Source of the DNA: Liolophura sinensis
Taxonomy: Eukaryota; Mollusca; Polyplacophora; Chitonida; Chitonidae
Direction: 5' to 3'
DNA: 64,000 bases
Assembly (NCBI RefSeq): GCF_032854445.1
Contig: NC_088295.1
Span: 19,333,385-19,397,384, forward strand
Positions within the stretch are counted from its first letter, which is position 1. Every line of letters begins with the position of its first letter. A model generated the notes under the pieces. That model made no database searches, was not told the origin of the DNA, and saw only the letters and a program-made list of their open reading frames with translations. The position numbers and the translations under genes are program-made. This document shows, one piece after another, positions 27,601 to 34,830 of the stretch.

Positions 27601-30600
27601 CCTGTCCGTGCTAAGTCGCTTGTTGTCCTACTTTCAGTATTTTTATAAAAACTCATACTAGTCATAGGTTAATGAACTCTTGGATGGTTGAGGTAAAAAA
27701 TATACTCCATCACCAGGATTTCTAGTAACTTCAAGTAAACAGAGGTTGCTAAACATCTGCATAGGTAACCTTCCTAACATTTTTCATTCGAGCTTTCTTA
27801 TTCTTTTAACATGCGTGTTACTCGAATTTAAAATTTTCATTGTAATATATTTGTTTCCTTGTTTAACACCATAATGAAGGATTTGTCAAAGACAGCTACA
27901 CAATGACAGCCTGTGTTACTGGTGCAGGAATGGGGAGAGCTGCAGTAAAACACTGACCTTTGGTAAAGTACTGACAACCTCTCCCAGATGTGACATACTA
28001 TTTGTCATATTGATGCAGGAATAGGGAGTGCTGCAGTAAACCACCAACCTTTGGTAAAGTACTGACAACCTCTCCCAGTTGTGACATACTATATGTCATA
28101 TTGGTGGTAGGCTAGGTCTCCTGCAAACTTCATGTAAGATCACACAAGAGAGCAAGGCTGACCACTTATTTAAAGAATGAAAAGAAAAATAAATGCTGAC
28201 ATGAGATCGTAATGGTGTTAATACATCTGCAGAATATGGATGTTCGACACCTGTGACACGAAGCAAAGAGGTATAGGTAGAACAAGTAGCTCTTATCTCG
28301 CCCAACATCCTGTGCATAAATCTTTACATACTGAGTAAGACTATTAGGCTTACCAAGATTATCAAATTGTATACACTTATCTCCTCAGGGCCAAATCTAG
28401 AGAACAACTGAAGGTTCTGAAAGGCATACAGAAATTTGATAAAATATCACTTAAAATGATGCTTTTTGAGAGCTTTTAGGTCAGTGAATAAAAGAAATTT
28501 GTATAAAACTAAATTTTCTTTTGCTGTCAGAAGCATCCAAGTTTTGTCCCATTTACTTTTAGTTTTACTAGAGCTTGATTAGCTTGGGCACCCAACAGTG
28601 TGGAACTCAAATGTTCCCTGAACTAAAACTGTCTTAAAAACACCTCATGATAAACTGCATAAAACGTGTGACTGAAAAGAAAGTATGCACTATCTTGCAG
28701 TTATTTATATCTATTGCAATTTTTTAACATTTTCACATCACCACCCCCTGATTACTTTGATATATTCAGAAAATTATGCAATTTGTCAAGCCCTACGTTT
28801 GATTAATTAAGTCAATGTAGTTTAATCCTCAAAATTAAATAATTTGTGTGAACAAAGCTACCCTTTTACATACATATGTTCAGAGGATAAGTGATAAGGG
28901 TACATGAAAACCTTGGTACAGTCACAGCAGGCTGAACACAATCTGCTAAGTAAACAACATCTGATGAACATGCTATTTCAGTTTTTTATGGTCAATTTAA
29001 AGTATCAACATACACACATGAACTACAAACCACTGTGAAGGCAAATTAAATTGTCATACGAGTTCATGCTAGTATATGTATAAACAAGCTCCTGTTCTGG
29101 CACACTGCAATGCTATAAGAGCCAAATATTCCTAAAATATTCCACTTTTAGTGAGCCAATTGGTCTTAAGTTCATATACTAAAAATAGCAGTATAATGAT
29201 AAAAAAAAACATGATGTATGGATAGAGAATATTTATAGGTGGCAAATTATTAGCCATATTTTCTTTCATTAAAGATTCACAAATCAATCTCTATTTCATT
29301 AAGCATTCAAAGCAAATAATTAAATCAACATGCTAAGTTTTACGTGCACTTTACGAGAACAGGATATTCTACCATCATTCCACAGTTTGCAATAAATTAA
29401 CAATTTTTATTTGTAATTTAGAGCTTACCACCATAAAACAAACCTCTCAAAATTCTTTCTACACAAGTCACACTCACAATTCAGATGAATGCCATTTGTT
29501 TAGTTGAAATGTCGCAAGATCTTGCAATTAACAGAAGTCAGGTGCTACTTTTCACTATGCTTTAACCTAGCGAAGGCATGTTTACTACATTAAATATCCG
29601 TTTCACAGAAATTTTACATCAGAAATTGTATTTCAATTCACAGTAACTTGCAGTTACAAACAATGGAGAAACTAAACATGCCATGTATAATGTGTTACTT
29701 TGAAATGTTGCCAATGGGAAGCATCTGGGCCTCAAACTTCAAAGCCCACTGTCTGTGACAGAGTGCTAATTTGACCACTGTTGAGGTGAGTGTAGCAGCA
29801 CGCAGCTCAGAAGGCGAATGTGGGTTATTCTACTGTTGCCACTTCAACGCCATATTGCTTAACATTTCCAACTTGTCACTTGCATGAGTGAGACACGAGC
29901 CTTGCTAACACCACAGACTTATTCACTAAAAGTACCGAGTGACAGCAAAAAACTATTCTGTTGTAAATACATGACCTATTTGCCATACCCTGTATAACAG
30001 AGTGTCATGCAATTAACACTGAATTGAATTGGATTAAAATTTCCAAAAGATTTTCTCCTGCTTATACACATGTGATATTATCAGAAATTATACAACTACA
30101 AATTTATCCGAAGCGAAACAAGATTAGGCTTTCAAGCATTTGGCCCAAAGCCTTCACCTCGGCCAATGAAACAGTGATCTGCTAAATGTCACAAATATCA
30201 ACAATGATTTATTTACAATTTAAAACTTAATGTATATGCGACAGTATCCCATGATTGTAGATTTTTATACTACTCTTCTGGCCGATGTTTCCTGCGATGG
30301 CCTTGTGAAACATGTTAACCATGTCTGAAGTGATCTACCTGTTTGTTTACATATCAATCCCTATATATTTACCTGAAACTTTCTGGTTGCTTCCTAGAAA
30401 CATGACAGTCAATAAACGAGGGTAAGTTGTCTCCAACGCTGAGCAGAGTCCTTGAAAAGCCATATTCCCTTTGCTAGGAAGGATGTCCAGCAATGTTTCA
30501 ACTTGACCAGCTTTCGTTGACTGATTCCTAATTTCTGCAACATCATTGGGGGTTAAAATACCTGCTCCTTCTAAAAGTGGACAAAGTCTGTCAACATCAA

Positions 30601-30658
30601 CAGCAAGACTAAATTTTGCTCTGTGAATTTGCAGAAGCTCCTTGTGTTTTGACTCCAT
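1..30658 (-). CDS. DLG5: Discs large homolog 5 (DLG5), 5' ten coding exons, 3' end beyond window
   Basis: Spliced gene, join of complement exons 30658-30373, 14064-13999, 7414-6008, 5577-5361, 4790-4655, 4304-4177, 3708-3606, 2686-2617, 2366-2263 and 640-1; all nine junctions use AG acceptors and GT donors and keep one open frame of 1052 codons. Order seen: CARD-like N-terminus (about residues 1-90), long coiled coil (about 130-660), acidic linker with the DLG5-type motif SRDSAIDADLHEWETE (about 684-699), PDZ1 (about 702-786), PDZ2 (about 795-868), then a Ser/Pro-rich linker with GGTWPK. Known for the family: DLG5 is a membrane-associated guanylate kinase scaffold at cell junctions, linked to cadherin-catenin trafficking, polarity and Hippo signalling. 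PDZ3, PDZ4, SH3 and GK domains are not in this window. The identification rests on domain order and on recalled similarity to vertebrate DLG5, strongest around the end of the coiled coil and PDZ1. Confidence 0.96.
942..2190 (+). mobile_element. Decayed non-LTR retrotransposon (LINE, CR1/Jockey-like reverse transcriptase fragment)
   Basis: Plus-strand translation in shifting frames gives typical LINE reverse-transcriptase blocks: YRANHSTTL at 945, FVDLSKSFDTVDHDIL (about 1030-1080), WFRSYLTNRSQ (about 1122-1154), GVPQGPILGTLLFLIFINDI (1204-1263), a degraded catalytic box FPDDTSV (about 1297-1317; the usual YADD is lost), WLSANKSSLNA (about 1387-1419) and FKFLGIVFNNKLTLD (about 1531-1575). Frameshifts and a stop after RIVS show it is dead. 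5' parts (endonuclease) are absent, consistent with 5' truncation. The 3' tail after about 1640 is non-coding and ends near an AATAAAG at about 2184. It lies antisense within DLG5 intron 9. Confidence 0.9.
2021..2138 (+). repeat. 59-bp tandem duplication in the LINE 3' tail
   Basis: Two adjacent copies (2021-2079 and 2080-2138), each starting TCAACAA(C/T)ACATTATTTG and ending TTTACATGGCTG, nearly identical. The low divergence suggests a recent local duplication. Confidence 0.9.
2263..2366 (-). CDS. DLG5: DLG5 coding exon 9: PDZ2 core
   Basis: A 104-nt exon, residues 805-839. Acceptor TTGTATGCAG is at 2376-2367 and donor TTAGCT|GTAAGT at 2262. The translation has PGIQLESGLFVSRISPNSSI, then AKERALNLGDRILA, the classic PDZ pattern of ligand loop, G.fvs.i.p.s.A.....l..GDrIl. 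It ends in phase 0 and continues in exon 10 as VNGQSV, completing the GDRILAVNG motif across the junction. Confidence 0.95.
2617..2686 (-). CDS. DLG5: DLG5 coding exon 8: end of PDZ1 and start of PDZ2
   Basis: A 70-nt exon, residues 782-804 plus one base. Acceptor TTTTCAG is at 2693-2687 and donor GAAAG|GTATAT at 2616. It reads VVRRKKTSNRSYQPVQLSIN, then LGK and a split Asp. VVRRK is the terminal PDZ1 strand and PVQLSINLGKD opens PDZ2 with almost no linker, as expected for the tandem PDZ1-PDZ2 pair of DLG5. Confidence 0.92.
2796..3122 (-). mobile_element. tRNA-derived SINE (family with TTGGGATTTAACGTC end)
   Basis: On the minus strand the head reads GATGACTCAGTTTGTAGAGC, then GTCCACTTCGGGGGCGGTAG, then TTCAGGGTCAATCCTGGG. 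These resemble RNA polymerase III box A and box B in a tRNA-like head. The 3' end is the AAATTGTTAAGTATGACGTT / AAATCCCAAGCGCTCACTCA block. I recognise this as a repeat type common in bivalve and gastropod genomes. It is diverged from any intact tRNA. Confidence 0.72.
3243..3476. repeat. Imperfect inverted repeat, possible SINE or MITE remnant
   Basis: GAACTCACGGCACCTCATTT (about 3276-3295) and AAATGAGGTGCTGAGTGCC (about 3458-3476) are near inverse complements, and TGCTGCCAAT occurs near 3246 and 3401. The left arm, read on the minus strand, has a tRNA T-arm-like GAGTTCAAATTC. Confidence 0.45.
3606..3708 (-). CDS. DLG5: DLG5 coding exon 7: PDZ1, second half
   Basis: A 103-nt exon, residues 747-781. 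Acceptor GATTGCAG is at 3716-3709 and donor AATATG|GTAAGA at 3605. The translation LNDLLVKVNNIDVTNVDKQ gives the conserved PDZ (G)D.LL.VN.....N motif, then the alpha-B helix (VAFQAVVNNSG) and the last strand starting VVNM. The first base completes the split Lys codon of exon 6. Confidence 0.95.
3709..4176 (-). other. DLG5 intron 6
   Basis: Intron between exons 6 and 7. I see no recognisable repeat or gene; open frames here are chance or readthrough of exon 7. Confidence 0.8.
4177..4304 (-). CDS. DLG5: DLG5 coding exon 6: PDZ1, first half
   Basis: A 128-nt exon, residues 705-746 plus two bases. Acceptor GTTTGTAG is at 4312-4305 and donor CTCAA|GTAAGA at 4176. It contains the carboxylate-binding loop region (ELGFDLVGG), the insert KDDPQFPNDS, strand SLFVSHV and the TKGSAVDGKLK turn typical of PDZ folds, where GSAA..G.L leads into the ND.ll.vN motif of the next exon. 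The loop is a GLGF-like variant. Confidence 0.95.
4305..4654 (-). other. DLG5 intron 5
   Basis: AT-rich intron with no recognisable feature. Confidence 0.8.
4655..4790 (-). CDS. DLG5: DLG5 coding exon 5: acidic linker before PDZ1
   Basis: A 136-nt exon, residues 659-704. Acceptor CCTTCAG is at 4797-4791 and donor GACCTG|GTAAGC at 4654. It carries RYESVVETDVRKSQLN, then SRDSAIDADLHEWETE, then TLELDL, which begins the first beta strand of PDZ1. The Ser-rich and acid-rich DSAID...EWETE block is a recognised DLG5 family motif. It ends in phase 0. Confidence 0.95.
4791..5360 (-). other. DLG5 intron 4
   Basis: AT-rich intron with no recognisable feature. Confidence 0.8.
5361..5577 (-). CDS. DLG5: DLG5 coding exon 4: distal coiled coil
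   Basis: A 217-nt exon, residues 587-658 plus two bases. Acceptor TTTTAACAG is at 5586-5578 and donor TTAAG|GTGAGG at 5360. The translation contains EADIAKKRRDWAF, RDKIVQERESIRTLCD and LRRERDRAVSDLAQALR, the most conserved part of the DLG5 coiled coil as I recall it. This was the clearest single piece of evidence for the gene's identity. The open frame runs on upstream past the acceptor to an intronic Met; that extension is not coding because it would break the phase with exon 3. Confidence 0.96.
5578..6007 (-). other. DLG5 intron 3
   Basis: Contains T-rich stretches (about 5623-5645) and, at about 5936-5985, a fragment matching the 3' end of the SINE at 2796-3122. Nothing else recognised. 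Confidence 0.8.
5936..5985 (-). mobile_element. SINE 3'-end fragment (same family as 2796-3122)
   Basis: GCTTGGGATTTAACAGTGCA, then CTTGACAATTTTTCTGTCAT, is a near match to the block at 2809-2850. Only the tail is left; no tRNA head. Confidence 0.65.
6008..7414 (-). CDS. DLG5: DLG5 coding exon 3: coiled-coil region
   Basis: A single 1407-nt exon, residues 118-586 plus one base. Acceptor TTTTTGTAG is at 7423-7415 and donor ATGG|GTATGT at 6007. The protein is almost entirely heptad-rich: many Glu, Lys, Arg, Gln and Leu, with recurring RDxxxxE and ERDxxxKE patterns (for example MSERDSVHKEIEQL and QERDVARHERQEAL). About the first 45 residues are less charged, with a RIIPSYVYD patch. A long parallel coiled coil between CARD and PDZ1 is the DLG5 signature that sets it apart from DLG1-4. 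It should form a dimerising rod. It ends at QDFM with a split Asp codon that joins to DSVQEADIAKK in the next exon. Confidence 0.96.
9992..10019. repeat. (ATA/TAA)n microsatellite
   Basis: Runs of ATA and TAA triplets broken by one ATT. Confidence 0.9.
10504..10535. repeat. (CATA)n microsatellite running into ATGTATGTA
   Basis: About six CATA units followed by CATGTATGTA, making a short inverted tetranucleotide array. Confidence 0.9.
13999..14064 (-). CDS. DLG5: DLG5 coding exon 2: short acidic linker
   Basis: A 66-nt exon with acceptor ATTACAG at 14067-14065 and donor CCAG|GTAAAT at 13998. It encodes residues 96-117, reading SQSTSLTWDSEDEALHHSPQ followed by a Pro and a split Gly. It begins with the last two bases of a Gly codon, which match the single G left by exon 1, and it ends with one base that is completed by exon 3. 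It is too short for an ORF scan, but phase on both sides, strong splice sites and the low-complexity acidic/Ser linker expected between CARD and coiled coil all support it. Confidence 0.88.
15122..15170. repeat. GA-rich (AG)n/(GGGA)n tract
   Basis: Purine-only run of AGAG, GGGAGGGA and AAAGAGA units. Confidence 0.85.
25591..25725 (+). mobile_element. Diverged 3' part of the tRNA-SINE family seen at 39588
   Basis: GCAGCAACCTATGGATGGTT, GGGTTCTGCCCAGTTTCCTC and ATAAATGAAATCTTGTTGAG follow the same order and spacing as the body and tail of the intact SINE at 39588-39850. No tRNA head; old copy. Confidence 0.7.
27923..28104. repeat. 91-bp tandem duplication of a repeat core
   Basis: Two copies (27923-28013 and 28014-28104) share TGCAGGAAT(G/A)GGGAG, CTTTGGTAAAGTACTGACAA and CCTCTCCCAG(A/T)TGTGACAT. 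The core resembles AACCACTGATCATTGGCAAA, TCACTGACAACTTCCCCACT in the element at 54447-55853 (about 55400-55445), so it is probably a fragment of the same SINE-like body, duplicated after insertion. Confidence 0.75.
30373..30658 (-). CDS. DLG5: DLG5 coding exon 1: CARD-like N-terminal domain
   Basis: Residues 1-95 plus one base of codon 96. It opens MESKHKELLQIHRAKFSL and contains LLEGAGILTPNDVAEIRNQ and an ALETTYPRLLTVMFLG segment, which parallel the vertebrate DLG5 N-terminus (short helices, LLE.AG.L and ALE.T.P.LL). The start ATG at 30658 has G at -3 and G at +4, and the leader just upstream has in-frame stops. The exon ends TTTCAG|GTAAAT at 30373, phase 1. CARD-like domains normally mediate homotypic assembly; the precise partner in DLG5 is not deducible here. 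The next exon found with matching phase is 16 kb away, so an unseen alternative or phase-neutral exon in that intron cannot be excluded. Confidence 0.95.
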
Positions 30659-31017
30659 GTCAGAAAGTCGCCCCGTTCAGTAAATTTCATCTGATAATAC
30701 TATACCTGACGGAAGAACGTCCATTTCTAAAACAAACCTAATCACAACAAGCTACGTTCTGCGCCATGTTGTTCGTGACAGACATCAACACTGCAGACCA
30801 CGAACTTTGAAAGCGTCCAAACTTTCCACAAAGATCAAGCATGTGGCCAGCAGTCAGCCAAATGGTAGTTCACAGGGAAAAGCATGTACCAGCCTTTCAG
30901 AACACACAATCGACAGGGCAAATATAAAGTTTTTCGGCTGTAAATGTTTCTTGGACGAAGTTCTCGTCTACCGTTCGCCATTTTGAGCGAGAATTTACCA
31001 GCTGAGAAAGTGTCCAT
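30659..31017 (-). promoter_or_regulatory. Probable DLG5 5' leader with upstream ORFs
   Basis: Upstream of the DLG5 ATG there are three short ATG-initiated frames on the minus strand. uORF A (30767-30738) has 9 codons, MAQNVACCD, in context AACATGG. uORF B (30724-30677) has 15 codons, MDVLPSGIVLSDEIY, in context AAATGG. Farther out is a 60-codon frame (31017-30835) with an internal Met-Ala-Asn start in context AAAATGGCG near 30981. None overlaps the main ATG. Whether they are in the mRNA depends on the unknown transcription start. The leader could restrain DLG5 translation; this is inference. Confidence 0.4.
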
Positions 31018-34000
31018 CTTCTTGCTTGGAGTTCAAAAATCGTATACTCTGCACCGCAAAATAGTTCTAACCCAATCGGAAACTACGCTGTGGCTTTATT
31101 TATTAGCACAGGTGATTCTACAGCACAAACCTCATATACGTATGTGTCGAACATGAATTGAAATTACGTTTTCTGACGGCATTTTACAGCTCCTATCCGC
31201 AGCAAGAGATGAAAATAGAACTAAACTGTTTTGTGCGTAGTGATATAGTACTTGTACGTGAAGCGGCCACGGCAGAGGTGTAATGTAACAATGCAAAATC
31301 TGATAGGAGGCCGTAAGCGGATGTCTTGTTAGTTGGAGCACCTGCCAAATACGGTTAAAAGGGCGGAGCTTTATAAAAATTTTCTGGGCTCCCGCTCTGC
31401 AAAAACGGAAGACTAGTAAATAATATTATTCATTTCATGTCAAACACTACACAATATATAGAAAATAAGAAAATCAGAAATATGAAGTCACGGTCGGCCC
31501 AGATCTAATATTGTTATTTTACATTCGAAATGGCACGCAACCTTGAAGAGATTGTACAAATAAGGTTCAAATTTACCTACGCAGGGGAGGTCACTCTCAT
31601 CGAAATTCGTGTTCGTAAGGTCTGAGAGAACAGATGTAAAATATAAGAAATGAGTGAGTGAACAAAAAAAAAATTCATAACATACAGCGTGAATTTCGCC
31701 CCTAACTTTTTTCGCATCGTCACAACTAATCAAGGGCACGGTAGTCGGGCAAAGTGAATAAATATATGCCTGTAAACTGAACAAAACCGAACAGGGCGGT
31801 TCTTCATTTTCTTAAATCTATATTCTGATTTTTAATGTAATACACGTATTTTTATATATGTATATACATATCTGCTTATTTGGTGTTTATTCAGTCTGGG
31901 ATAGAATATAAGTTTTGTGTCCCAAATTCAGTAAGGAGGCCTAGATGACTGTCTCGGGGCTTTGTTTTATAAGATATGGCTATGGTTGACCTGTTGTGCT
32001 GTATCACCAACGCCATCCACCCAGTAGTAGATGTTTATTAATTAGCCTCTTGCTCTTATATGACCTACAGATTTGGCTATTGGGCTCTACATGATGCCAG
32101 AGCCAATAATTTTTTATTTAACCTGCGCATGTTGCAATATTGTTTTATTGCCGAGGAATAGCCAAAAATAAATTTGTTGTAGCGGTAGCCACATTCGCTT
32201 TGGTATCAAATGATCAGGTATAGTAGCTAGCATGGCCTGTATACGAATATTAGTTTACGGTACACAATTGTTCATATGCTTGCAGGTGGCGTACATGTAT
32301 TGCCAGAAACTGAAACCAGATCATTTATAATGATGTAGGCCTAGCAGGGGTTAGGCCATAACATACTAGTAATAGGATAATATATTCTCTCTGTTCGTTT
32401 TCTTTCGGGTGCTGCTTATAATATACCATGGATAGTCACCTCTTGGTTTTAGTTTCAACACCATTATCGACGGCAAATTCTTCCAGAGCACAAAGCTAAA
32501 CCTTTTAATCGGTCATATATCCGCGTTAGGCATCGTCATTTGGACCATTGCAGCGTATAATGAATGACTCATACATGTATATGTATCGATACCATGAATA
32601 ATCCATAAAGTTCCATTTTTCACAACCCAGTCGTTTATCATTATGGCATTATTATAAAACCAGCCAGATATCTGTCGTCGAATTCAGTAAAAACTGTCGT
32701 CACAAAGGTCAATATGGGCACCGTTCATAACGTATATTATTACATGTAATAACTTCAGGAAGACGATAACTGAACAGATGTTTTTCAAGGGGAATAACTC
32801 CCATTGTATATTGCTGGACTATATAGACGAGAGCGATGTTCATGTACATAGCGCTTGTACATGCATATACATATTCATGTGAGGTCATTTATTGGTTTAG
32901 AGCCTTAAGTCCTTCTATATTAAGGCTAAGAAATAAAGCTTTACAAGAAGATAAAATATACGGTTCATATCATGAGCACATGACGTCCCTATAATAGCCA
33001 AACTAGTGCGATTGTCAAATTCACCTGGCAACCAAAACGTAGTGGATATGGCGCTTGTCTGGACAGTCATAACTCTAGGTGCTGTTTCCTTATTACTGAC
33101 AAAGAGCTAAAAGAAACTTCTTCATTTCGATTTTAAAAGTATTTAACCATGCGTTCAGGGAACATTTTGAGCTGCATGCATGGAACCTATACATGAGAAT
33201 CGTATGGAACTAAAAACGTTCGGTTAATATTGCATGACATGCATTGCTGAATTAATTTGACGCCAGATATTTATATCTTTCATGATGGTAAAAGAATCGA
33301 TAAAATTTATTATATTATTTACACAACAGAAGATATATCAGAAACAAATATCATCGTGTTATTTACCAGTGATCCACTGACATGTTATGGCTCCTACATA
33401 TATACAGTACATTAATATTCAAACTGGAGGAAAGAAAACTTCCACGATAAAATATTCTAAAATACACAATCGAGAAATAAGAGGCAGGATCCATCAGACA
33501 CACAGATGACATTGGTTTTTATCACCACGTGAAATTAATTGCTAGCTGTATGTAGTTTATCTTTTTGCACAGGCAAACATGCGTTTGTATGTAACTGACA
33601 TCAGCATATCTGAACGAAAAACCATATTGGCCCGTTCCTTACAACTGAATGTAAGCTGGGCAGTAAGTATAGAGGAGCACAGGCATTACTCCAAGACACG
33701 TGATTGTTAGTTAAAGTCATATATTCAAGCGACCTGTTATGTACTGATGCAACGGGCTTCGCATTTTATAATACCACAACACGTGTGTGTACTTAGACAA
33801 GGTGAAACTCGGACAGTAACATCCTAATTTACGACTTTTCATATTGTCTTCTGCACATTTATGGTGAAACTAATTGGTGGCACATGATTGTATGAAACAA
33901 AAGAAACTCGTATGTTGTGTAAAAAAAAAATTCTGTTTTGTGTGTCCGTGAACATGCCGTTTGCCATGGCGCTAGGGTTTGGGCTAAGTTGTTAGTATTT

Positions 34001-34440
34001 AAGCACTTGCATGGACATTTACAATAATGCCCTAAATGAGGTAACTTGACAATAGTGCGCATTTCATCCGTTACATGAGACGATTTGCCAACTGTCACAG
34101 TCGATCGTCACCGCTCTGGTTTTAACTTCTGTGCAGTAATCGTTTATGTTTAGTATTTTTTTTTCACGAGAGCTTATTTGTCCCCCCCCCCCGCCCCCGC
34201 ACAGAAGGTGATACTTTATTTTATATTTTCACACAATGTAGACGTCCACAAAAATATTAACTTGTGTAATACAATCCAAATGTTCGAATTAAATTCTGCG
34301 CAGCCACAGAAAATAATGATACATTGTAGCACTCGCATATTTTCACACAAGGCAACTCTCCAAATGTTCCATGTGTAAAAGTAATCAAATGGAATTTTCA
34401 AGAAGAATACATTTAAAACTAAAAAATGTCTGAATGTCAT
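31018..34440. other. Divergent intergenic interval
   Basis: AT-rich sequence between the DLG5 leader and the candidate plus-strand promoter. CpG is moderately frequent at 31150-31330. A C-rich run (CCCCCCCCCCCGCCCCC) lies at about 34181-34198 after a T-run. I recognise no gene, RNA or mobile element in it. Confidence 0.6.
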
Positions 34441-34779
34441 TCACTGCTTATGGCCTTAATCTCGCACGTGCACGTGCTCCTCCCGTACAACGCACGCTTT
34501 TGTATAGTGCACTGCACAGCTGGACGGGTAAGTGAAACTACCGACCCCCCCCTATCAAGTCGCCGAAATGAGATCGTCCTACACCGGTCGACTCTCTGCC
34601 AGCCGCCATTCGCGTCGGAGACGGGGCACACAACTGTAGGGGTATTTGTTATTCGAAGGTATTTCAGCACAAATTAGAGTGAACTTCGGGTACCGCGGTC
34701 AGAAGAGGAAGGAAGCCTTGCACCTACATTTTCGTTTCGACAGCAGACACATTTTGATGTCACTGTTTTCGCTTTGATC
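34441..34779 (+). promoter_or_regulatory. Candidate CpG-rich promoter/5' leader of the plus-strand gene
   Basis: Noticeably richer in CpG and GC than its surroundings. It contains a doubled CACGTG motif (CACGTGCACGTG, 34465-34476), a bHLH-type E-box pair, a possible 5'-UTR donor ACGG|GTAAGT at about 34528, and leads into the ATG at 34780. Position between divergent units and composition suggest a promoter; no transcript evidence is available. Confidence 0.45.
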
Positions 34780-34830
34780 ATGATGACCACCGAAGAAGGG
34801 CGAAGCCCTGGGGAGCACCGCCAAGAAAAG
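34780..34830 (+). CDS. Candidate first coding exon (17 codons), unknown protein
   Basis: ATGATG start followed by a short hydrophilic peptide MMTTEEGRSPGEHRQEK, then donor AAAAG|GTTAGT at 34831 in phase 0. It sits at the 3' end of a CpG-rich stretch, about 4.1 kb from the divergent DLG5 start. The protein is not recognised. The same phase is used by the exon at 62633-62740, so both may be alternative first exons joined to one downstream exon outside the window. It could also be a chance ORF at a promoter. Confidence 0.45.

Larger units (their letters stand above)
14065..30372 (-). other. DLG5 intron 1 (16.3 kb)
   Basis: The largest DLG5 intron seen, typical of a first coding intron. Recognised contents: a GA-rich tract at 15122-15170, a SINE 3' fragment at 25591-25725 and a 91-bp tandem duplication at 27923-28104. 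The rest is AT-rich with abundant TACATGTA motifs. The 152-residue minus frame at 18934-19392 and the 126-residue plus frame at 18068-18448 have no recognisable domain. A small unrecognised exon could be hidden here. Confidence 0.7.

Noticed and set aside
31488-31784. 98-codon minus-strand ORF upstream of DLG5
   Set aside because: Not recognised, no continuity with DLG5 exons; may be leader sequence at most.
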